Positions 16,438 through 26,013 of a stretch of 64,000 nucleotides of DNA are shown piece after piece (the stretch's first letter is position 1; every line of letters starts with the position of its first letter). Source of the DNA: Ensifer canadensis (GTDB lineage: Bacteria > Pseudomonadota > Alphaproteobacteria > Rhizobiales > Rhizobiaceae); NCBI RefSeq assembly GCF_017488845.2, contig NZ_CP083370.1:3941001-4005000 (forward strand). The letters are read 5' to 3'. The notes under the pieces were generated by a model. That model was given only the letters and a program-made list of their open reading frames with translations. It made no database searches and was not told the DNA's origin. The position numbers and the translations under genes are program-made.

Positions 16438-18252
16438 ATGCTGGACAGAATTGCGAGACGTCAGGACCCGGCGGCAGTGACCGCAAAAATGCGCTTCTGG
16501 TCGAGCTTGCCTTGGATGGTCCTGTTCTATGGCGCGCCCGTCGTCTTGTTTTTGGCCGTCCGTTTCCTCCGCGCATCGGATTATGTGGGCCGCGACAATG
16601 ATGACGCCATGCGGCTGGTTCAGGTTCGAGACCTGCTCAACGGTCAAGGCTGGTTCGACCTGGTCCAGCTTCGTCTCGGTCTGGATGGCGGCACGCAGAT
16701 GCATTGGTCGCGGCTGATCGACCTGCCGATAGCCGGGCTCATTTCCTTGCTCAGTCCGCTCTTCGGTGCCGACAGAGCCGAAGTGCTGGCGCTTGCGATC
16801 TGGCCGATCTTCCTCGCCATTCCATTGCTGGTGTTCATGGGGCTCGCCGGCCGTCGTATTGGCGGAACGCAATGCATGCATTTCTGCCTCGGTCTGACGG
16901 CGATCTTTGTGGTGACCAGCAATCGGTTTATGGGTGGCGCCATCGATCACCACAACGTCCAGCTGGTCCTGGCTGCAGTGATGGCCGCGATGCTGGTCGA
17001 CATGCGCCATCGTGCGCGCAACTACGTGATTGCCGGCGCGGCGGCGGCGCTGGCGATTGCCATCGGCGCCGAGACGACGCCGCTTGTGGCGGTCGTTTGT
17101 GCCATTGTCGCGTTGCAATGGGCGCTCCTCGGGCGGGACGTTGCTGGTGCGACCATCGCTTTCGGCATCTCACTGGCAGTTACCTTGAGCACTGTGTTCT
17201 TCCTCACGGTGCCGCCTCACCTCTATCGCGTGGCAACCTGTGACAACCTGTCGATCGCCTTCTACTCCCTGGCACTTGTCGGCGGTTGTGTGCTGGCTGC
17301 GTCTGCGGCATTTGTTAGCGATCGCGGAATATCGGCTCGGTTTGTCGCGCTGGCCGTCAGTGCCTGTTCCGTCCTGGCTGTCGCACTCGTTATTGCGCCC
17401 CAATGCCTTGGCAACCCGCTTGCCGATCTTGACCCGCTGTTGATCGAACTTTGGCTCGACCGTGTGACCGAGGCGCAATCCTTCGCGACCGTGCTGGCGC
17501 GCCAGCCGGCAAGCGTCGGCGCCTACTATTTCTGTGGGGTCTTTGCATCGCTCGTCTGTGTCTGGCGCATTTGGCAGGGCGATCGGGTCAGACTGCATCT
17601 CATCCTCGTCGCCCTTGTTGCTGCCAATCTTGCCATCGCGATGGTCCAGGTGCGAGCGATGGCGTTTTCCAACCTTCTGGCAATCCTGCCGCTCTCGCTG
17701 CTGCTCGTGGATATGCGAGCCTGGTCGCAGGGGGGAACCAGGGGCGTGAGCGCATCGCTCGCCTATGTCCTTGTTCTGATTTTTTCGGTGCCCGCAGTCT
17801 GGGCAATCGGCGGCGCCTTGGCACGCAACGGCCTTGCCGCTCTGGAGGCGCCGCAGGCGTCCAATACCGAAAACTGCCTGACGCCGGCAGCTCTTTCAGA
17901 TCTTGAAGGTCTTCCGCCATCGATGATCGTTGGTCCTTCGGATATTGGCGCCTCGATCCTTAGATACACGAGCCACCGTGTCTTGACGGCGCCCTATCAT
18001 CGCAATGCCGATGGCATGCTTATGGAGCTGAAGATCGGGCTGGCGTCGCCATCTGATGCCAAGGCGATGCTGAGCAAGTTGCACGAACCGATCCTGGCAT
18101 TTTGCGCCAACGATGTTCAGGCAGACATGATCATCAAGCGGGAACCTCGGGGGCTCTACGGGCAGCTCGCCGCCGGTCGGGTTCCGGAGTTTCTGACGCC
18201 GCTGCCTGTTTCCGAGAAATCCAGCATTTTGCTCTACGCGCTGAAGCCATAG
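16438..18252 (+). CDS. Large GT-C-like integral membrane protein
   Basis: A 604-residue polytopic membrane protein with one helix near 28-44, then an acidic outer loop GRDNDDAMRLVQVRDLLNGQ (51-70), and about nine more helices before a soluble tail of roughly 120 residues. DDAMRL in the first loop, MHWSRLIDLP (88-97) and IDHHNVQ (169-175) mirror the layout of GT-C enzymes such as STT3/PglB and ArnT, where the first-loop acid and a later DHH-like motif bind metal and lipid-linked donor. It is divergent from the DPM1-type glycosyltransferase. I infer transfer of a polyprenyl-linked sugar in the periplasm; acceptor unknown. Confidence 0.72.
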   Translation: MLDRIARRQDPAAVTAKMRFWSSLPWMVLFYGAPVVLFLAVRFLRASDYVGRDNDDAMRLVQVRDLLNGQGWFDLVQLRLGLDGGTQMHWSRLIDLPIAGLISLLSPLFGADRAEVLALAIWPIFLAIPLLVFMGLAGRRIGGTQCMHFCLGLTAIFVVTSNRFMGGAIDHHNVQLVLAAVMAAMLVDMRHRARNYVIAGAAAALAIAIGAETTPLVAVVCAIVALQWALLGRDVAGATIAFGISLAVTLSTVFFLTVPPHLYRVATCDNLSIAFYSLALVGGCVLAASAAFVSDRGISARFVALAVSACSVLAVALVIAPQCLGNPLADLDPLLIELWLDRVTEAQSFATVLARQPASVGAYYFCGVFASLVCVWRIWQGDRVRLHLILVALVAANLAIAMVQVRAMAFSNLLAILPLSLLLVDMRAWSQGGTRGVSASLAYVLVLIFSVPAVWAIGGALARNGLAALEAPQASNTENCLTPAALSDLEGLPPSMIVGPSDIGASILRYTSHRVLTAPYHRNADGMLMELKIGLASPSDAKAMLSKLHEPILAFCANDVQADMIIKREPRGLYGQLAAGRVPEFLTPLPVSEKSSILLYALKP

Positions 18253-18329
18253 CGAGCGGGGACGGCGGAGGAAGAAACCGGTAGAAAGGCGCACGGTTCT
18301 GCTGACCTTGGGCCTCTCGTCGGCTACAA

Positions 18330-19934
18330 ATGGGCATGAGCTCCATTTTCGACAACGATTCTCCGAGCAACCTCACCGAATATTCGGTCTCCGAGCTTTC
18401 CGGCTCGATCAAGCGTACGGTCGAGCAGGCCTTCGATCAGGTTCGTGTGCGTGGCGAGATCTCGGGCTATCGTGGGCCGCATTCTTCGGGGCACGCCTAT
18501 TTCGCGCTCAAGGACGATCGGGCGCGCATCGATGCGGTGATCTGGAAGGGCACCTTCTCGCGGCTGCGCTTCCGCCCGGAAGAGGGCATGGAAGTGATCG
18601 CCACCGGCAAGGTCACGACCTTCCCCGGTTCGTCGAAATACCAGATCGTCATCGAGACGCTGGAGCCGGCCGGTGCCGGCGCGTTGATGGCGCTTTTGGA
18701 AGAGCGCAAGCGCAAGCTTGGCGCCGAAGGCCTGTTCGACGCGACGCGCAAGCGGCCGCTGCCTTTTATGCCAAAGGTGATCGGCGTGGTCACTTCGCCG
18801 ACCGGGGCCGTCATTCGCGATATCCTCCACCGCATCGCCGACCGGTTCCCCGTCCATGTCGTCGTCTGGTCGGTTAGGGTCCAGGGCGAAGGCTCGGGAG
18901 ACGAGGTGGCGGCGGCCATCCGTGGCTTCAACGAATGCGAAGCCGGCGGGCCGATCACCCGCCCCGACGTCCTGATCGTCGCGCGCGGTGGCGGCAGCCT
19001 GGAAGATCTCTGGGGTTTCAACGACGAGGCGGTCGTGCGCGCGGCGGCAGCGTCCGTCATCCCGCTGATCTCGGCCGTCGGTCACGAGACCGACTGGACG
19101 TTGATCGACTATGCTGCCGACCAACGCGCACCGACCCCGACCGGGGCGGCGGAAATGGCCGTGCCGGTCAAGGCCGATCTGGAAGCGGAAGTATCCGGCC
19201 TTTCGGCGCGGCTGAAGGCCGGCATGGTCAGGCAGATGGAAAACCGTCGCCAAGTGGTGCGGTCGCTTGCCCGGGCGCTGCCGTCGCTCGATCAGTTGTT
19301 GGCGCTGCCGCGTCGACGCTTCGACGAGGCTGCCCTCGGCCTCGGGCGTGGTCTGATGATGAACACAACGAACAAGCGCCGGATGTTCGAGCGCGCTTCG
19401 GCGGAGCTGCGGCCGGATCTGGTCAAGGCGCGGCTCGGCGATCGTCGGCAACGGCTAAACGATGCGATGAACCGCGCCGAGCGCGTCGTCGAGCGTCAGG
19501 TCCATCGCGGACAGTCGCGTGTCTCGGCGGCGGATGCGTCGCTGCGCGCGCTGCCGTCGCGCCTGCTGGCCCAGATCCACCGCTCGACGGATCGCGTGGC
19601 TGGGCTGGTTGCGCGGTCCGACGCGGCAATCCGCACGGACATTCGCCGGTTGACGGGTGTCATCGCCGCACAGGACCGCATCCTGCAATCGCTGTCCTAT
19701 CGCAATGTCCTGCAGCGCGGTTTTGCGCTGGTGCGCGACGGCGAGGGCGGCCCGGTTCGCCAGGCCGCGGCCGTTGCGCCCGGCATGGCGCTGTCGCTGG
19801 AATTTGCCGACGGCAGCGTTTCGGCGATTGCGGGTGAGGGTGGGGAGCCGACAGCCCAGGCGGCCGCCAGGAAGAAGCAGCCGAAAACCGGTGGTTCCGG
19901 TGGCGACCCGTCGAAGCAAGGCAGCCTGTTCTAG
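18330..19934 (+). CDS. xseA: Exodeoxyribonuclease VII large subunit
   Basis: A 534-residue XseA. The N-terminal OB fold (about 20-115) includes [21 protein letters not shown]. The catalytic domain follows with [33 protein letters not shown] and [16 protein letters not shown], all conserved. A coiled-coil region and a basic tail finish it; the tail is longer than in E. coli. The enzyme degrades single-stranded DNA with XseB, which is not in this window. Starts at 18330 and 18336 are both possible. Confidence 0.95.
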   Translation: MGMSSIFDNDSPSNLTEYSVSELSGSIKRTVEQAFDQVRVRGEISGYRGPHSSGHAYFALKDDRARIDAVIWKGTFSRLRFRPEEGMEVIATGKVTTFPGSSKYQIVIETLEPAGAGALMALLEERKRKLGAEGLFDATRKRPLPFMPKVIGVVTSPTGAVIRDILHRIADRFPVHVVVWSVRVQGEGSGDEVAAAIRGFNECEAGGPITRPDVLIVARGGGSLEDLWGFNDEAVVRAAAASVIPLISAVGHETDWTLIDYAADQRAPTPTGAAEMAVPVKADLEAEVSGLSARLKAGMVRQMENRRQVVRSLARALPSLDQLLALPRRRFDEAALGLGRGLMMNTTNKRRMFERASAELRPDLVKARLGDRRQRLNDAMNRAERVVERQVHRGQSRVSAADASLRALPSRLLAQIHRSTDRVAGLVARSDAAIRTDIRRLTGVIAAQDRILQSLSYRNVLQRGFALVRDGEGGPVRQAAAVAPGMALSLEFADGSVSAIAGEGGEPTAQAAARKKQPKTGGSGGDPSKQGSLF

Positions 19935-20082
19935 GCAAGGTTTGCGATCACGGGAGCCCTCATCTTTCCAACGAGGACGGGTTGACTGTGCGGCCTGCAT
20001 CAATGACGCCTGCTTTTCATTTCCCTGTCACGGAGGCAGCATAACGCCGCGCTCACAGCACTCTGCGGAATGGAAGTCAGAT

Positions 20083-20670
20083 ATGGTCGAACGAGCCAAG
20101 ATTATCTTCATTCACGGCGCTTCCAGCAGTGGAAAATCCACTCTGGCGCGCGCGGTCCAGGCACAAATCGGCGAGCCATTCTGGCACGTCTCGATTGACC
20201 ATATTCGTGATTCGGGAACGTTGCCGACGGAAAGATTCCGGCGCGGCGACTTCAGGTGGCAGGAATACCGTGCCCGTTTCTTCGAAGGGTTCCACCGCTC
20301 CCTGGTCGCCTATGCCTCGGCCGGCAACAATCTCCTGCTGGAACACATTCTCGAGGAGCCCGGTTGGGCGTCTGAGCTGGCGATGATGCTGCAGTCCTTC
20401 GATGTCTTCTTCGTCGCGCTCCACTGTGAGCTTCAGGAACTTGTCCGACGGGAAACGCTGCGCGCGGACCGGCCGATCGGCAGCGCTACAGACGATTTCC
20501 ATCGCATTCACGAGGGGCAGCGCTACGATCTCCAGCTTCATTCAGGGCAAGCCGTTGAAGATAACGCTGCGCAACTGATTTCCGCCTGGGCGTCGCGCCG
20601 GTCGCCATCCGTGTTCGAGGAACTGGCCTTGGAAGCGCGCTCCCGGCCCGCCTACTCCTCCGGTCTCTGA
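20083..20670 (+). CDS. Chloramphenicol phosphotransferase-like P-loop kinase
   Basis: A 195-residue protein with a Walker A motif GASSSGKST at 12-20. VSIDHIRD and HILEEPGW follow in positions used by CPT-like kinases, which phosphorylate hydroxyl groups of small molecules. In the LID-like region, CELQELVRRETLRADRPIGSA carries the arginines. It may be an antibiotic-modifying or metabolic kinase; the substrate cannot be read from sequence. The ATG at 20083 gives the normal short lead to the P-loop; upstream open sequence in this frame is xseA overlap and was rejected. Confidence 0.8.
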   Translation: MVERAKIIFIHGASSSGKSTLARAVQAQIGEPFWHVSIDHIRDSGTLPTERFRRGDFRWQEYRARFFEGFHRSLVAYASAGNNLLLEHILEEPGWASELAMMLQSFDVFFVALHCELQELVRRETLRADRPIGSATDDFHRIHEGQRYDLQLHSGQAVEDNAAQLISAWASRRSPSVFEELALEARSRPAYSSGL

Positions 20671-20783
20671 GCAAGGGCGAGTTTGGCAAACGCATTTGGA
20701 ATCGGCCGATTTTCCGGTGACATGCGTTCGTCGCGGGCGGGTCGCGCTACGGCTCAAAAGATCGTCATTGCAATAGATTGATT

Positions 20784-20837
20784 CTTTGGATCATTTTCTC
20801 CGTCGATCGATCTCGATCCCAGGTCTTATGCAGTAGG
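20784..20837 (+). repeat. Degenerate right half of repeat family 2
   Basis: The sequence TTGGATCATTTTCTCC...CTTATGCAGTAGG lines up with the right half of copy A (GCTGCATGATTTTCTCC...ATCATGCAGTAG) with several mismatches in the middle. The left half is missing. It lies just before the flavodoxin-fold gene. Confidence 0.45.
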
Positions 20838-20845
20838 AACAATGG

Positions 20846-21436
20846 ATGCATATTCTGCTCGTGCTCGCCCATCCGCTGGAAGACAGCTTTGCCGCCAGCG
20901 TCGCCCGCGAAGCGCAACGGGCGCTTGTTGCCGGTGGCCATACCGTCGATCTGCTCGATCTCTATCGCGAGGATTTCGATCCGAGGTTGAGCAAGGTAGA
21001 GCGCGGCAGCTATTTCACCGACAACTACGATGCCAGCTTAACGGCCGGGTTGATCGCGCGGCTGCAGGCAGCGGACGGGATCGTCCTGGTTTTTCCGCAA
21101 TGGTGGTTCAATTTTCCGGCGATCCTCAAGGGCTTCTTCGATCGGGTCTTCGTGCCGGGCGTTGCCTTCGACAACGATCCGGCCGGCGGCCGCATCATCC
21201 CGCGGCTGAAGAACATCAAGCTCTTCTGGGCGCTGACGACGACGGGATCGCCCTGGTGGGTGGTGCATCTTTATATGGGCAACCCCGTGCGGCGGCTGCT
21301 GAAGCGCGGTATTGCCGCCTTCTGCGCCAAGGGCCTCGATTTCCGCATGGTCAGCCTGCACGACATGGATCGGGCCACGGATGAGAAACGTAAGCGTCAC
21401 CTTGCCCGCGTGCGGCAGCTCGCCGGACGCATCTGA
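20846..21436 (+). CDS. NAD(P)H dehydrogenase (quinone), flavodoxin fold
   Basis: A 196-residue NQO1/KefF/MdaB-like FMN or FAD oxidoreductase. MHILLVLAHPLEDSFAASVAR is the flavin-binding N-terminus. IVLVFPQWWFNFPAILKGFFDRVF is the family signature. The enzyme normally reduces quinones or electrophiles by two electrons. It is convergent with the MarR gene only nine bases away; the start follows a degenerate repeat. Nothing indicates coupling with another gene. Confidence 0.88.
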   Translation: MHILLVLAHPLEDSFAASVAREAQRALVAGGHTVDLLDLYREDFDPRLSKVERGSYFTDNYDASLTAGLIARLQAADGIVLVFPQWWFNFPAILKGFFDRVFVPGVAFDNDPAGGRIIPRLKNIKLFWALTTTGSPWWVVHLYMGNPVRRLLKRGIAAFCAKGLDFRMVSLHDMDRATDEKRKRHLARVRQLAGRI

Positions 21437-21445
21437 TCGTCAGCC

Positions 21446-21928
21446 CTATTCATAGGTTGCAAGCAGTTTCCGCAGCACCGCATCCAGCGCTTCGCGCTCG
21501 TCCGGTGCAAGGCTTGCAACGACCCGGTGCTGGTTGGCGACATGGGCCGTCGCAGCCTCGTCGACGCGTTCCAAGCCTTCCGCCGTCAGCGCTATGATCA
21601 CGCCGCGGCGGTCGTCCGGATTGTCGAGGCGCTGGACGAGACCCTGCTTTTCCAGCTGGTCGATGCGGTTGGTCATCGTGCCGGAACTGACCATGGTGGT
21701 CGCCAGCAGTTCGCCGGGTGAGAGCTGAAAGGGTGATCCGGAGCGCCTGAGCGCCGCAAGCACGTCGAAGCTCGCCGACGTCAATCCGCGCTCGGCGAAG
21801 GTCTTTTCGATCTCGCGTCCGATATGGTTACGCAGCCGCGTGAAGCGGCCGAGAAGGCCCATGGCCGAAACGTCCAGGTCTGGTCGTTCGCGTTGCCACT
21901 GCGCCAGAATTCTATCGACGTGATCCAT
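21446..21928 (-). CDS. MarR-family repressor
   Basis: A 160-residue MarR regulator. A winged helix occupies about 45-115: FDVLAALRRSGSPFQLSPGELLATTMVSSGTMTNRIDQLEKQGLVQRL, then NPDDRRGVIIALTAEG as the wing. ATG at 21928 fits the family; the open frame further upstream crosses the promoter region. It is divergent from an EamA transporter with 109 bases between that contain two similar 18-base palindromes, likely the operator for both genes. Confidence 0.9.
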   Translation of the reverse strand: MDHVDRILAQWQRERPDLDVSAMGLLGRFTRLRNHIGREIEKTFAERGLTSASFDVLAALRRSGSPFQLSPGELLATTMVSSGTMTNRIDQLEKQGLVQRLDNPDDRRGVIIALTAEGLERVDEAATAHVANQHRVVASLAPDEREALDAVLRKLLATYE

Positions 21929-21968
21929 CTGAGCCTCCACCGTTCTTCCGAAATGCCTAAGGCGAAGA

Positions 21969-22023
21969 TATCTTGACGTCAAGATAATATCGGTTATAAC
22001 GGAGATATCTTGATCTAGAGATA
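21969..22023. promoter_or_regulatory. Two palindromic operator candidates for MarR/EamA
   Basis: TATCTTGACGTCAAGATA (21969-21986) is a perfect 18-base palindrome. TATCTTGATCTAGAGATA (22006-22023) keeps both TATCT/AGATA half-sites. Their centres are 37 bases apart. They lie in the divergent intergenic region, and the second ends 14 bases before the EamA start, so binding would block transcription. The pattern fits a MarR dimer. Confidence 0.75.
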
Positions 22024-22037
22024 CTTGAGGTAGAGAC

Positions 22038-22916
22038 ATGATCGCCAGCCGCAACGCCGACCTCGCCCTGACCGCCCTGGCGCCTGCCATCTGGGGCAGC
22101 ACCTATCTGGTCACGACCGAACTGCTGCCGCCGGGCTATCCCTTGACGGTCGCCATGTTGCGCGCCTTGCCGGCGGGGCTCTTGCTCCTGCTGATCGTCC
22201 GCCAGCTGCCTTCAGGCATCTGGTGGCCGCGCACGTTCCTGCTCGGCGCCCTCAATTTCTCGTTCTTCTGGGCGATGCTGTTCGTGTCTGCCTACCGGTT
22301 GCCCGGCGGCGTCGCCGCCACGGTCGGCGCGATCCAGCCGCTGATCGTCATCCTGTTGTCGCGCGTCTTTCTCGGCTCGCCGATCCGCGCGCTGAGCATC
22401 ATCGCCGGCCTTGCTGGCATCGTCGGCGTCGGCCTGCTTGTGCTGACACCGGGCGCAACGCTCGATCCACTCGGCGTCGTTGCCGGTCTTGCCGGTGCCG
22501 TGTCGATGGCCTTCGGCACGGTTCTGAGCCGCCACTGGGCGCCGCCCGTGCCGCCCTTGACCTTCACCGCCTGGCAGCTTGCCGCCGGCGGAGTGCTGCT
22601 GGTGCCGGTCGCTCTCTTCTTTGAGCCGGCCCTGCCGACCCTGACGATGGCGAACTACGCGGGCCTCGCCTATCTCGGCCTGATCGGCGCCGCCTTCACC
22701 TATCTGCTCTGGTTCCGGGGGCTGTCGCGCCTCGAGCCCTCGGCCGTAGCGCCGCTCGGCTTCCTAAGTCCTGTCGTCGCGATCCTGCTCGGCTGGGGTG
22801 TGCTTGATGAACGTCTGACACCGGTCCAGGCGCTGGGCATTCTCGTCGTGCTAATCAGCGTCTGGCTGAGCCAGCGGGCGCAACTGGCGCCTCGCGTTCG
22901 CCCGGCCCGTGCGTGA
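22038..22916 (+). CDS. EamA/DMT-family transporter
   Basis: A 292-residue ten-helix drug/metabolite transporter with two EamA repeats. WGSTYLVTTELLPPGYPL in the first and FGTVLSRHWAPPVPPLTFTAWQLA at the start of the second are typical. APLGFLSPVVAILLGWGVLDE near 238-258 is the family end motif. It resembles RhtA/YdcZ-like exporters of amino acids or other metabolites. MarR and its operator-like palindromes lie immediately upstream, indicating inducible expression. Confidence 0.88.
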   Translation: MIASRNADLALTALAPAIWGSTYLVTTELLPPGYPLTVAMLRALPAGLLLLLIVRQLPSGIWWPRTFLLGALNFSFFWAMLFVSAYRLPGGVAATVGAIQPLIVILLSRVFLGSPIRALSIIAGLAGIVGVGLLVLTPGATLDPLGVVAGLAGAVSMAFGTVLSRHWAPPVPPLTFTAWQLAAGGVLLVPVALFFEPALPTLTMANYAGLAYLGLIGAAFTYLLWFRGLSRLEPSAVAPLGFLSPVVAILLGWGVLDERLTPVQALGILVVLISVWLSQRAQLAPRVRPARA

Positions 22917-22991
22917 AGAACAAGGTGCCCCCTTCGCTCACCAATCCAGGCAAGCGCTGAGGTTGGACAAGGCAGGCGCCCCGGCAAAAAC

Positions 22992-23795
22992 CTACCCGAG
23001 GTCGCAGTCGCGGGTGCCGGCCGCCGCTTTCGCAGCGGCGGCCGTTAACCCCCGAGCGATCGGCGTGTGGATATCGGCGGCAGCCATGGCCTCGAGCCCG
23101 GCCGCGGTCGTGCCAGCGTAATCGAGGAAGGTTTGCACGATTTCGTCAGGCGTCTGCTTGCTGCCTGCCAGCAAGGTGCTGCCGCCGAGGAAAAGCTGGC
23201 GCACGGCGCGCTCGGCGATGCCTCTCTCGATGCCTTTCGTCACGGCATCGGAAATCATCGCATCGGCAAAGACGGCAAGAAAGGCAGGGCCGGAGCCGGT
23301 CAAGGCGGTGAAGTAGTCGAGCTCGGTTTCCGTCGCGATCCTTTGCACCTTGCCGGATGCTTCAAAGAGCCGCTCGGCGAAGGCGCAATCCGCCTCGGTG
23401 GTGTCAGGGCTTGCAAGCCACGGTGTGAAGGAGAGCCGCTTTTCGGCGGCAGTATTCGGCATCGCCCTGATGATGCGACGAGCCTCGAAGCGGGCGGCAA
23501 GGTCGGCAAGCGAAACCATCGCCATCACCGAAATGACGAGCTTGCCCGAGAGATCGAGCGCGATGGCGTCGAGATCCTGTGGGCGTACGGACAGCATCAC
23601 CACATCCGCGTCAGCGGCGAGCGCGGCGTTATCTTTCGTCTGGCGGACAGCCGGCCAGGGCTCGAAGCCCGGGACGGTGCCGCTGCGCGAGGAGACGGTC
23701 AACGCCTCCCCGGCGATGACGCCATCGGCAAGGGCGGGCAGCAACAGGGCCTTGCCCAGCCAGCCGCCGCCGCCGATGACACCGAACTGCGTCAA
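22992..23795 (-). CDS. proC: Pyrroline-5-carboxylate reductase
   Basis: A 267-residue ProC catalysing the last step of proline synthesis. The Rossmann opening FGVIGGGGWLGKAL (4-17) is a GxGxxG variant. VMLSVRPQDLDAI, RAMPNTAAEKRLSFTPW and the C-terminal LTGSGPAFLAVFADAM are the family signatures. No ATG fits; a TTG at 23795 gives the right length and overlaps the aminopeptidase TGA as TTGA. A GTG six bases upstream is the alternative. The four-base overlap points to translational coupling with the M29 peptidase. Confidence 0.9.
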   Translation of the reverse strand: MTQFGVIGGGGWLGKALLLPALADGVIAGEALTVSSRSGTVPGFEPWPAVRQTKDNAALAADADVVMLSVRPQDLDAIALDLSGKLVISVMAMVSLADLAARFEARRIIRAMPNTAAEKRLSFTPWLASPDTTEADCAFAERLFEASGKVQRIATETELDYFTALTGSGPAFLAVFADAMISDAVTKGIERGIAERAVRQLFLGGSTLLAGSKQTPDEIVQTFLDYAGTTAAGLEAMAAADIHTPIARGLTAAAAKAAAGTRDCDLG

Positions 23796-25045
23796 GCCCA
23801 CTCGCCCTGCCGCATGACCGGCACGCGACTGCCGTCGGCGCGCACGCCGTCGATATCCACCTGGCCGGAGCCGATCATCCAGTCGATGTGGATCAGGCTC
23901 GAATTGCCGCCCTGGGCGCGGATCTGTTCCGGCGTCAGGCTGGTGTCGTCGACGAAGCAGCCCGAGTAGCACTGGCCAAGCGCGATGTGGCACGAGGCAT
24001 TTTCGTCGAACAGGGTGTTGTAGAACAGGATGCCGCTTGCCGAAATCGGCGAGGAATGCGGCACGAGGGCCACTTCACCGAGCCTGCGCGCGCCCTCGTC
24101 GGTGTCGAGCACCTTGTTCAGCACCTCCTCGCCGCGCGAAGCCTTCGCCTCGACGATGCGTCCGCCTTCGAACCGGACCTGAATGTTGTCGATCAGCGTA
24201 CCCTGATGCGACAGCGGCTTGGTGCTGGAGACGTATCCCTCGACGCGCAGCGCGTGCGGTGTCGTGAAGACCTCTTCGGTCGGGATATTGGGATTGCAGA
24301 TGATGCCGTTTTTCGCTTCCGACGCGCCGCCACACCACAGATGGCCATCGGCCAGCCCGACGACGAGATCGGTGCCGGGGCCGGTGAAATGCAGCGAGGC
24401 GAAGCGTTCGCCGTTCAGCCAGGCGGAGCGTCGCGCCAGGTTGGCATTGTGCGCCTTCCAGGCCGCAACCGGATCGTCGAGATCGACGCGCGACGCGGCG
24501 AAAATGGCGTTGGCCAGCTTTTCCACCGCGATCGGCTCGGGATCGTTCGGGAACACCAGCTGCGCCCAGGCAGGGTTCGGATAGGAGACGATGTTCCAGT
24601 TGATGTCGAAATTCGTGATTTTTTCGAGCGCCGGCTTGTAGGCGATGGAATTGGCCTTGTTGGCGCGCGCCACTTTGCTCGGGTCCTGGGCCGACAGCAT
24701 CATCGGGTTGTCGCCGGAGATGGCTAGGCGGGCAGCGCCGCCGCCGAATGCCTTGGCCATGCCTTCGTAAAGCCAGTCGCTTGCCCGGTCGAAGCTTTCG
24801 TCAGGCGCGTAGGCGTAGCGCGCAAGTGTCGTTTCCTCGTCGGAATAGAACGTCGTCACCAGACCGGCGCCGGCCTTGTAGGCGTGCTTGGCGATATCGC
24901 GCACAAGCGGCATGGCGGCGATCGGCGCCGTCATTACCAGGTCCTGGCCCTTTTGCAGCTGCAGGCCGACCTTGATGGCGACTTCCGCGAGCTTGTCGAG
25001 TTTTACCGGGTCGATCGGGGTGGGGGTGTTGGCGGGATAGGTCAT
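23792..25045 (-). CDS. M29-family metal aminopeptidase (AmpS/PepS-like)
   Basis: A 417-residue M29 aminopeptidase. Metal and catalytic residues sit in NIPTEEVFTTP, TDEGARRLGEVALV, LFDENASCHIALG and LIHIDWMIGSG, as in the T. thermophilus AmpT/AmpS family. It removes N-terminal residues from peptides in the cytoplasm and needs two divalent ions. The ATG at 25045 (MTYPANTPTPID) is the family start. It is first in a two-gene unit with proC, so released amino acids and proline synthesis may be co-expressed. Confidence 0.9.
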   Translation of the reverse strand: MTYPANTPTPIDPVKLDKLAEVAIKVGLQLQKGQDLVMTAPIAAMPLVRDIAKHAYKAGAGLVTTFYSDEETTLARYAYAPDESFDRASDWLYEGMAKAFGGGAARLAISGDNPMMLSAQDPSKVARANKANSIAYKPALEKITNFDINWNIVSYPNPAWAQLVFPNDPEPIAVEKLANAIFAASRVDLDDPVAAWKAHNANLARRSAWLNGERFASLHFTGPGTDLVVGLADGHLWCGGASEAKNGIICNPNIPTEEVFTTPHALRVEGYVSSTKPLSHQGTLIDNIQVRFEGGRIVEAKASRGEEVLNKVLDTDEGARRLGEVALVPHSSPISASGILFYNTLFDENASCHIALGQCYSGCFVDDTSLTPEQIRAQGGNSSLIHIDWMIGSGQVDIDGVRADGSRVPVMRQGEWA

Positions 25046-25125
25046 GATTTGCCTGTCATTATGAAATCGGACGAACAAGACTTAGTGCGCTTTGCGGCGA
25101 AAATGAAGGCTGGCGGTTGCAAACG

Positions 25126-26013
25126 TCAGATGCTCTTGGCTGCAGCGCGCATTCTGGCGACATTGCTGTCGTGCACCTCTTCATAGGGCGCGAAGTAGAG
25201 GATCGAACCGGCGGCGATCTCATCGGCAGCAAAATCCTTGAGAGGCCCGATGGGAGTTCCGTCCGCGGCCGCGCGCACCAAACGTTCGAGATAGCTTCGG
25301 TTCGCATCGATCAGCGCCGCGTCATAGCCGCCCGCAGCAATACGATCGCGATCGCCGTGGCTTGGCAGGATGCGGGCGATCGGCCATTCCCGCAGGCGCT
25401 TCAATTCGGCGATATGCGTTGCGACCTGCTCGGCTTCGGCGATAAAGGTGGCGCAGTCTTCGACCGTGTCGCCGGCCAGCAGCAGCTTTTCCTCGGGCAG
25501 CCAGAGGACATTGCCGTCGGCGCTGTGAATGGCGAAATGATGCAGTTCCACCTTTCGTTGCCCCACCTTGAGATCAAGCCCGTGCTCAAACAGGCGGTTG
25601 GGCATGACGAGGGGATGGATCGGCGGCGTTGCGATTTCGATCTTCTCGCGGTTTTCGGCAAGCCGTTCCGCCGTCAGCGACAAAGCGATGATCTCGCAAT
25701 CGGCAAAGGCGGCGTTTCCGGCTACGTGGTCCTTGTGCCAGTGGCTGAGCACGACCCGGATCGAGGTGACGCCAAGGCCTTCGAGATGGACGCGAATGGC
25801 TTCGGCGTGGGGGATGGAGATGTGGGTGTCGTAGACGAGCGCCTCACCGCCATCGACGATTGCGTAGGACGCGACGCCCAACGCATAGGCGCCATCGTCC
25901 AGCCAGTTTGGTCCCTCGGAATGGAGCCGGGTCCCGGCAATCCGCCCGTCGTAATAGGCGAAGATGCCGGGATAGGGCTGCAATATCGTCAGGGTCGACG
26001 TCATATCAGGCAT
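25126..26013 (-). CDS. Metallo-beta-lactamase-fold hydrolase
   Basis: A 295-residue MBL-superfamily protein with SHWHKDHVAGN (HxHxDH at 91-96), a later AIHSADGNVLWLPEEKLLLAGDTVED with the metal-binding D, and SHGDRD near 231. The metal site therefore looks intact. It resembles Zn-hydrolases acting on lactones or thioesters rather than beta-lactamases proper. A GGGAGGAG ribosome site precedes the ATG at 26013. No operon partner is visible. Confidence 0.85.
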   Translation of the reverse strand: MPDMTSTLTILQPYPGIFAYYDGRIAGTRLHSEGPNWLDDGAYALGVASYAIVDGGEALVYDTHISIPHAEAIRVHLEGLGVTSIRVVLSHWHKDHVAGNAAFADCEIIALSLTAERLAENREKIEIATPPIHPLVMPNRLFEHGLDLKVGQRKVELHHFAIHSADGNVLWLPEEKLLLAGDTVEDCATFIAEAEQVATHIAELKRLREWPIARILPSHGDRDRIAAGGYDAALIDANRSYLERLVRAAADGTPIGPLKDFAADEIAAGSILYFAPYEEVHDSNVARMRAAAKSI

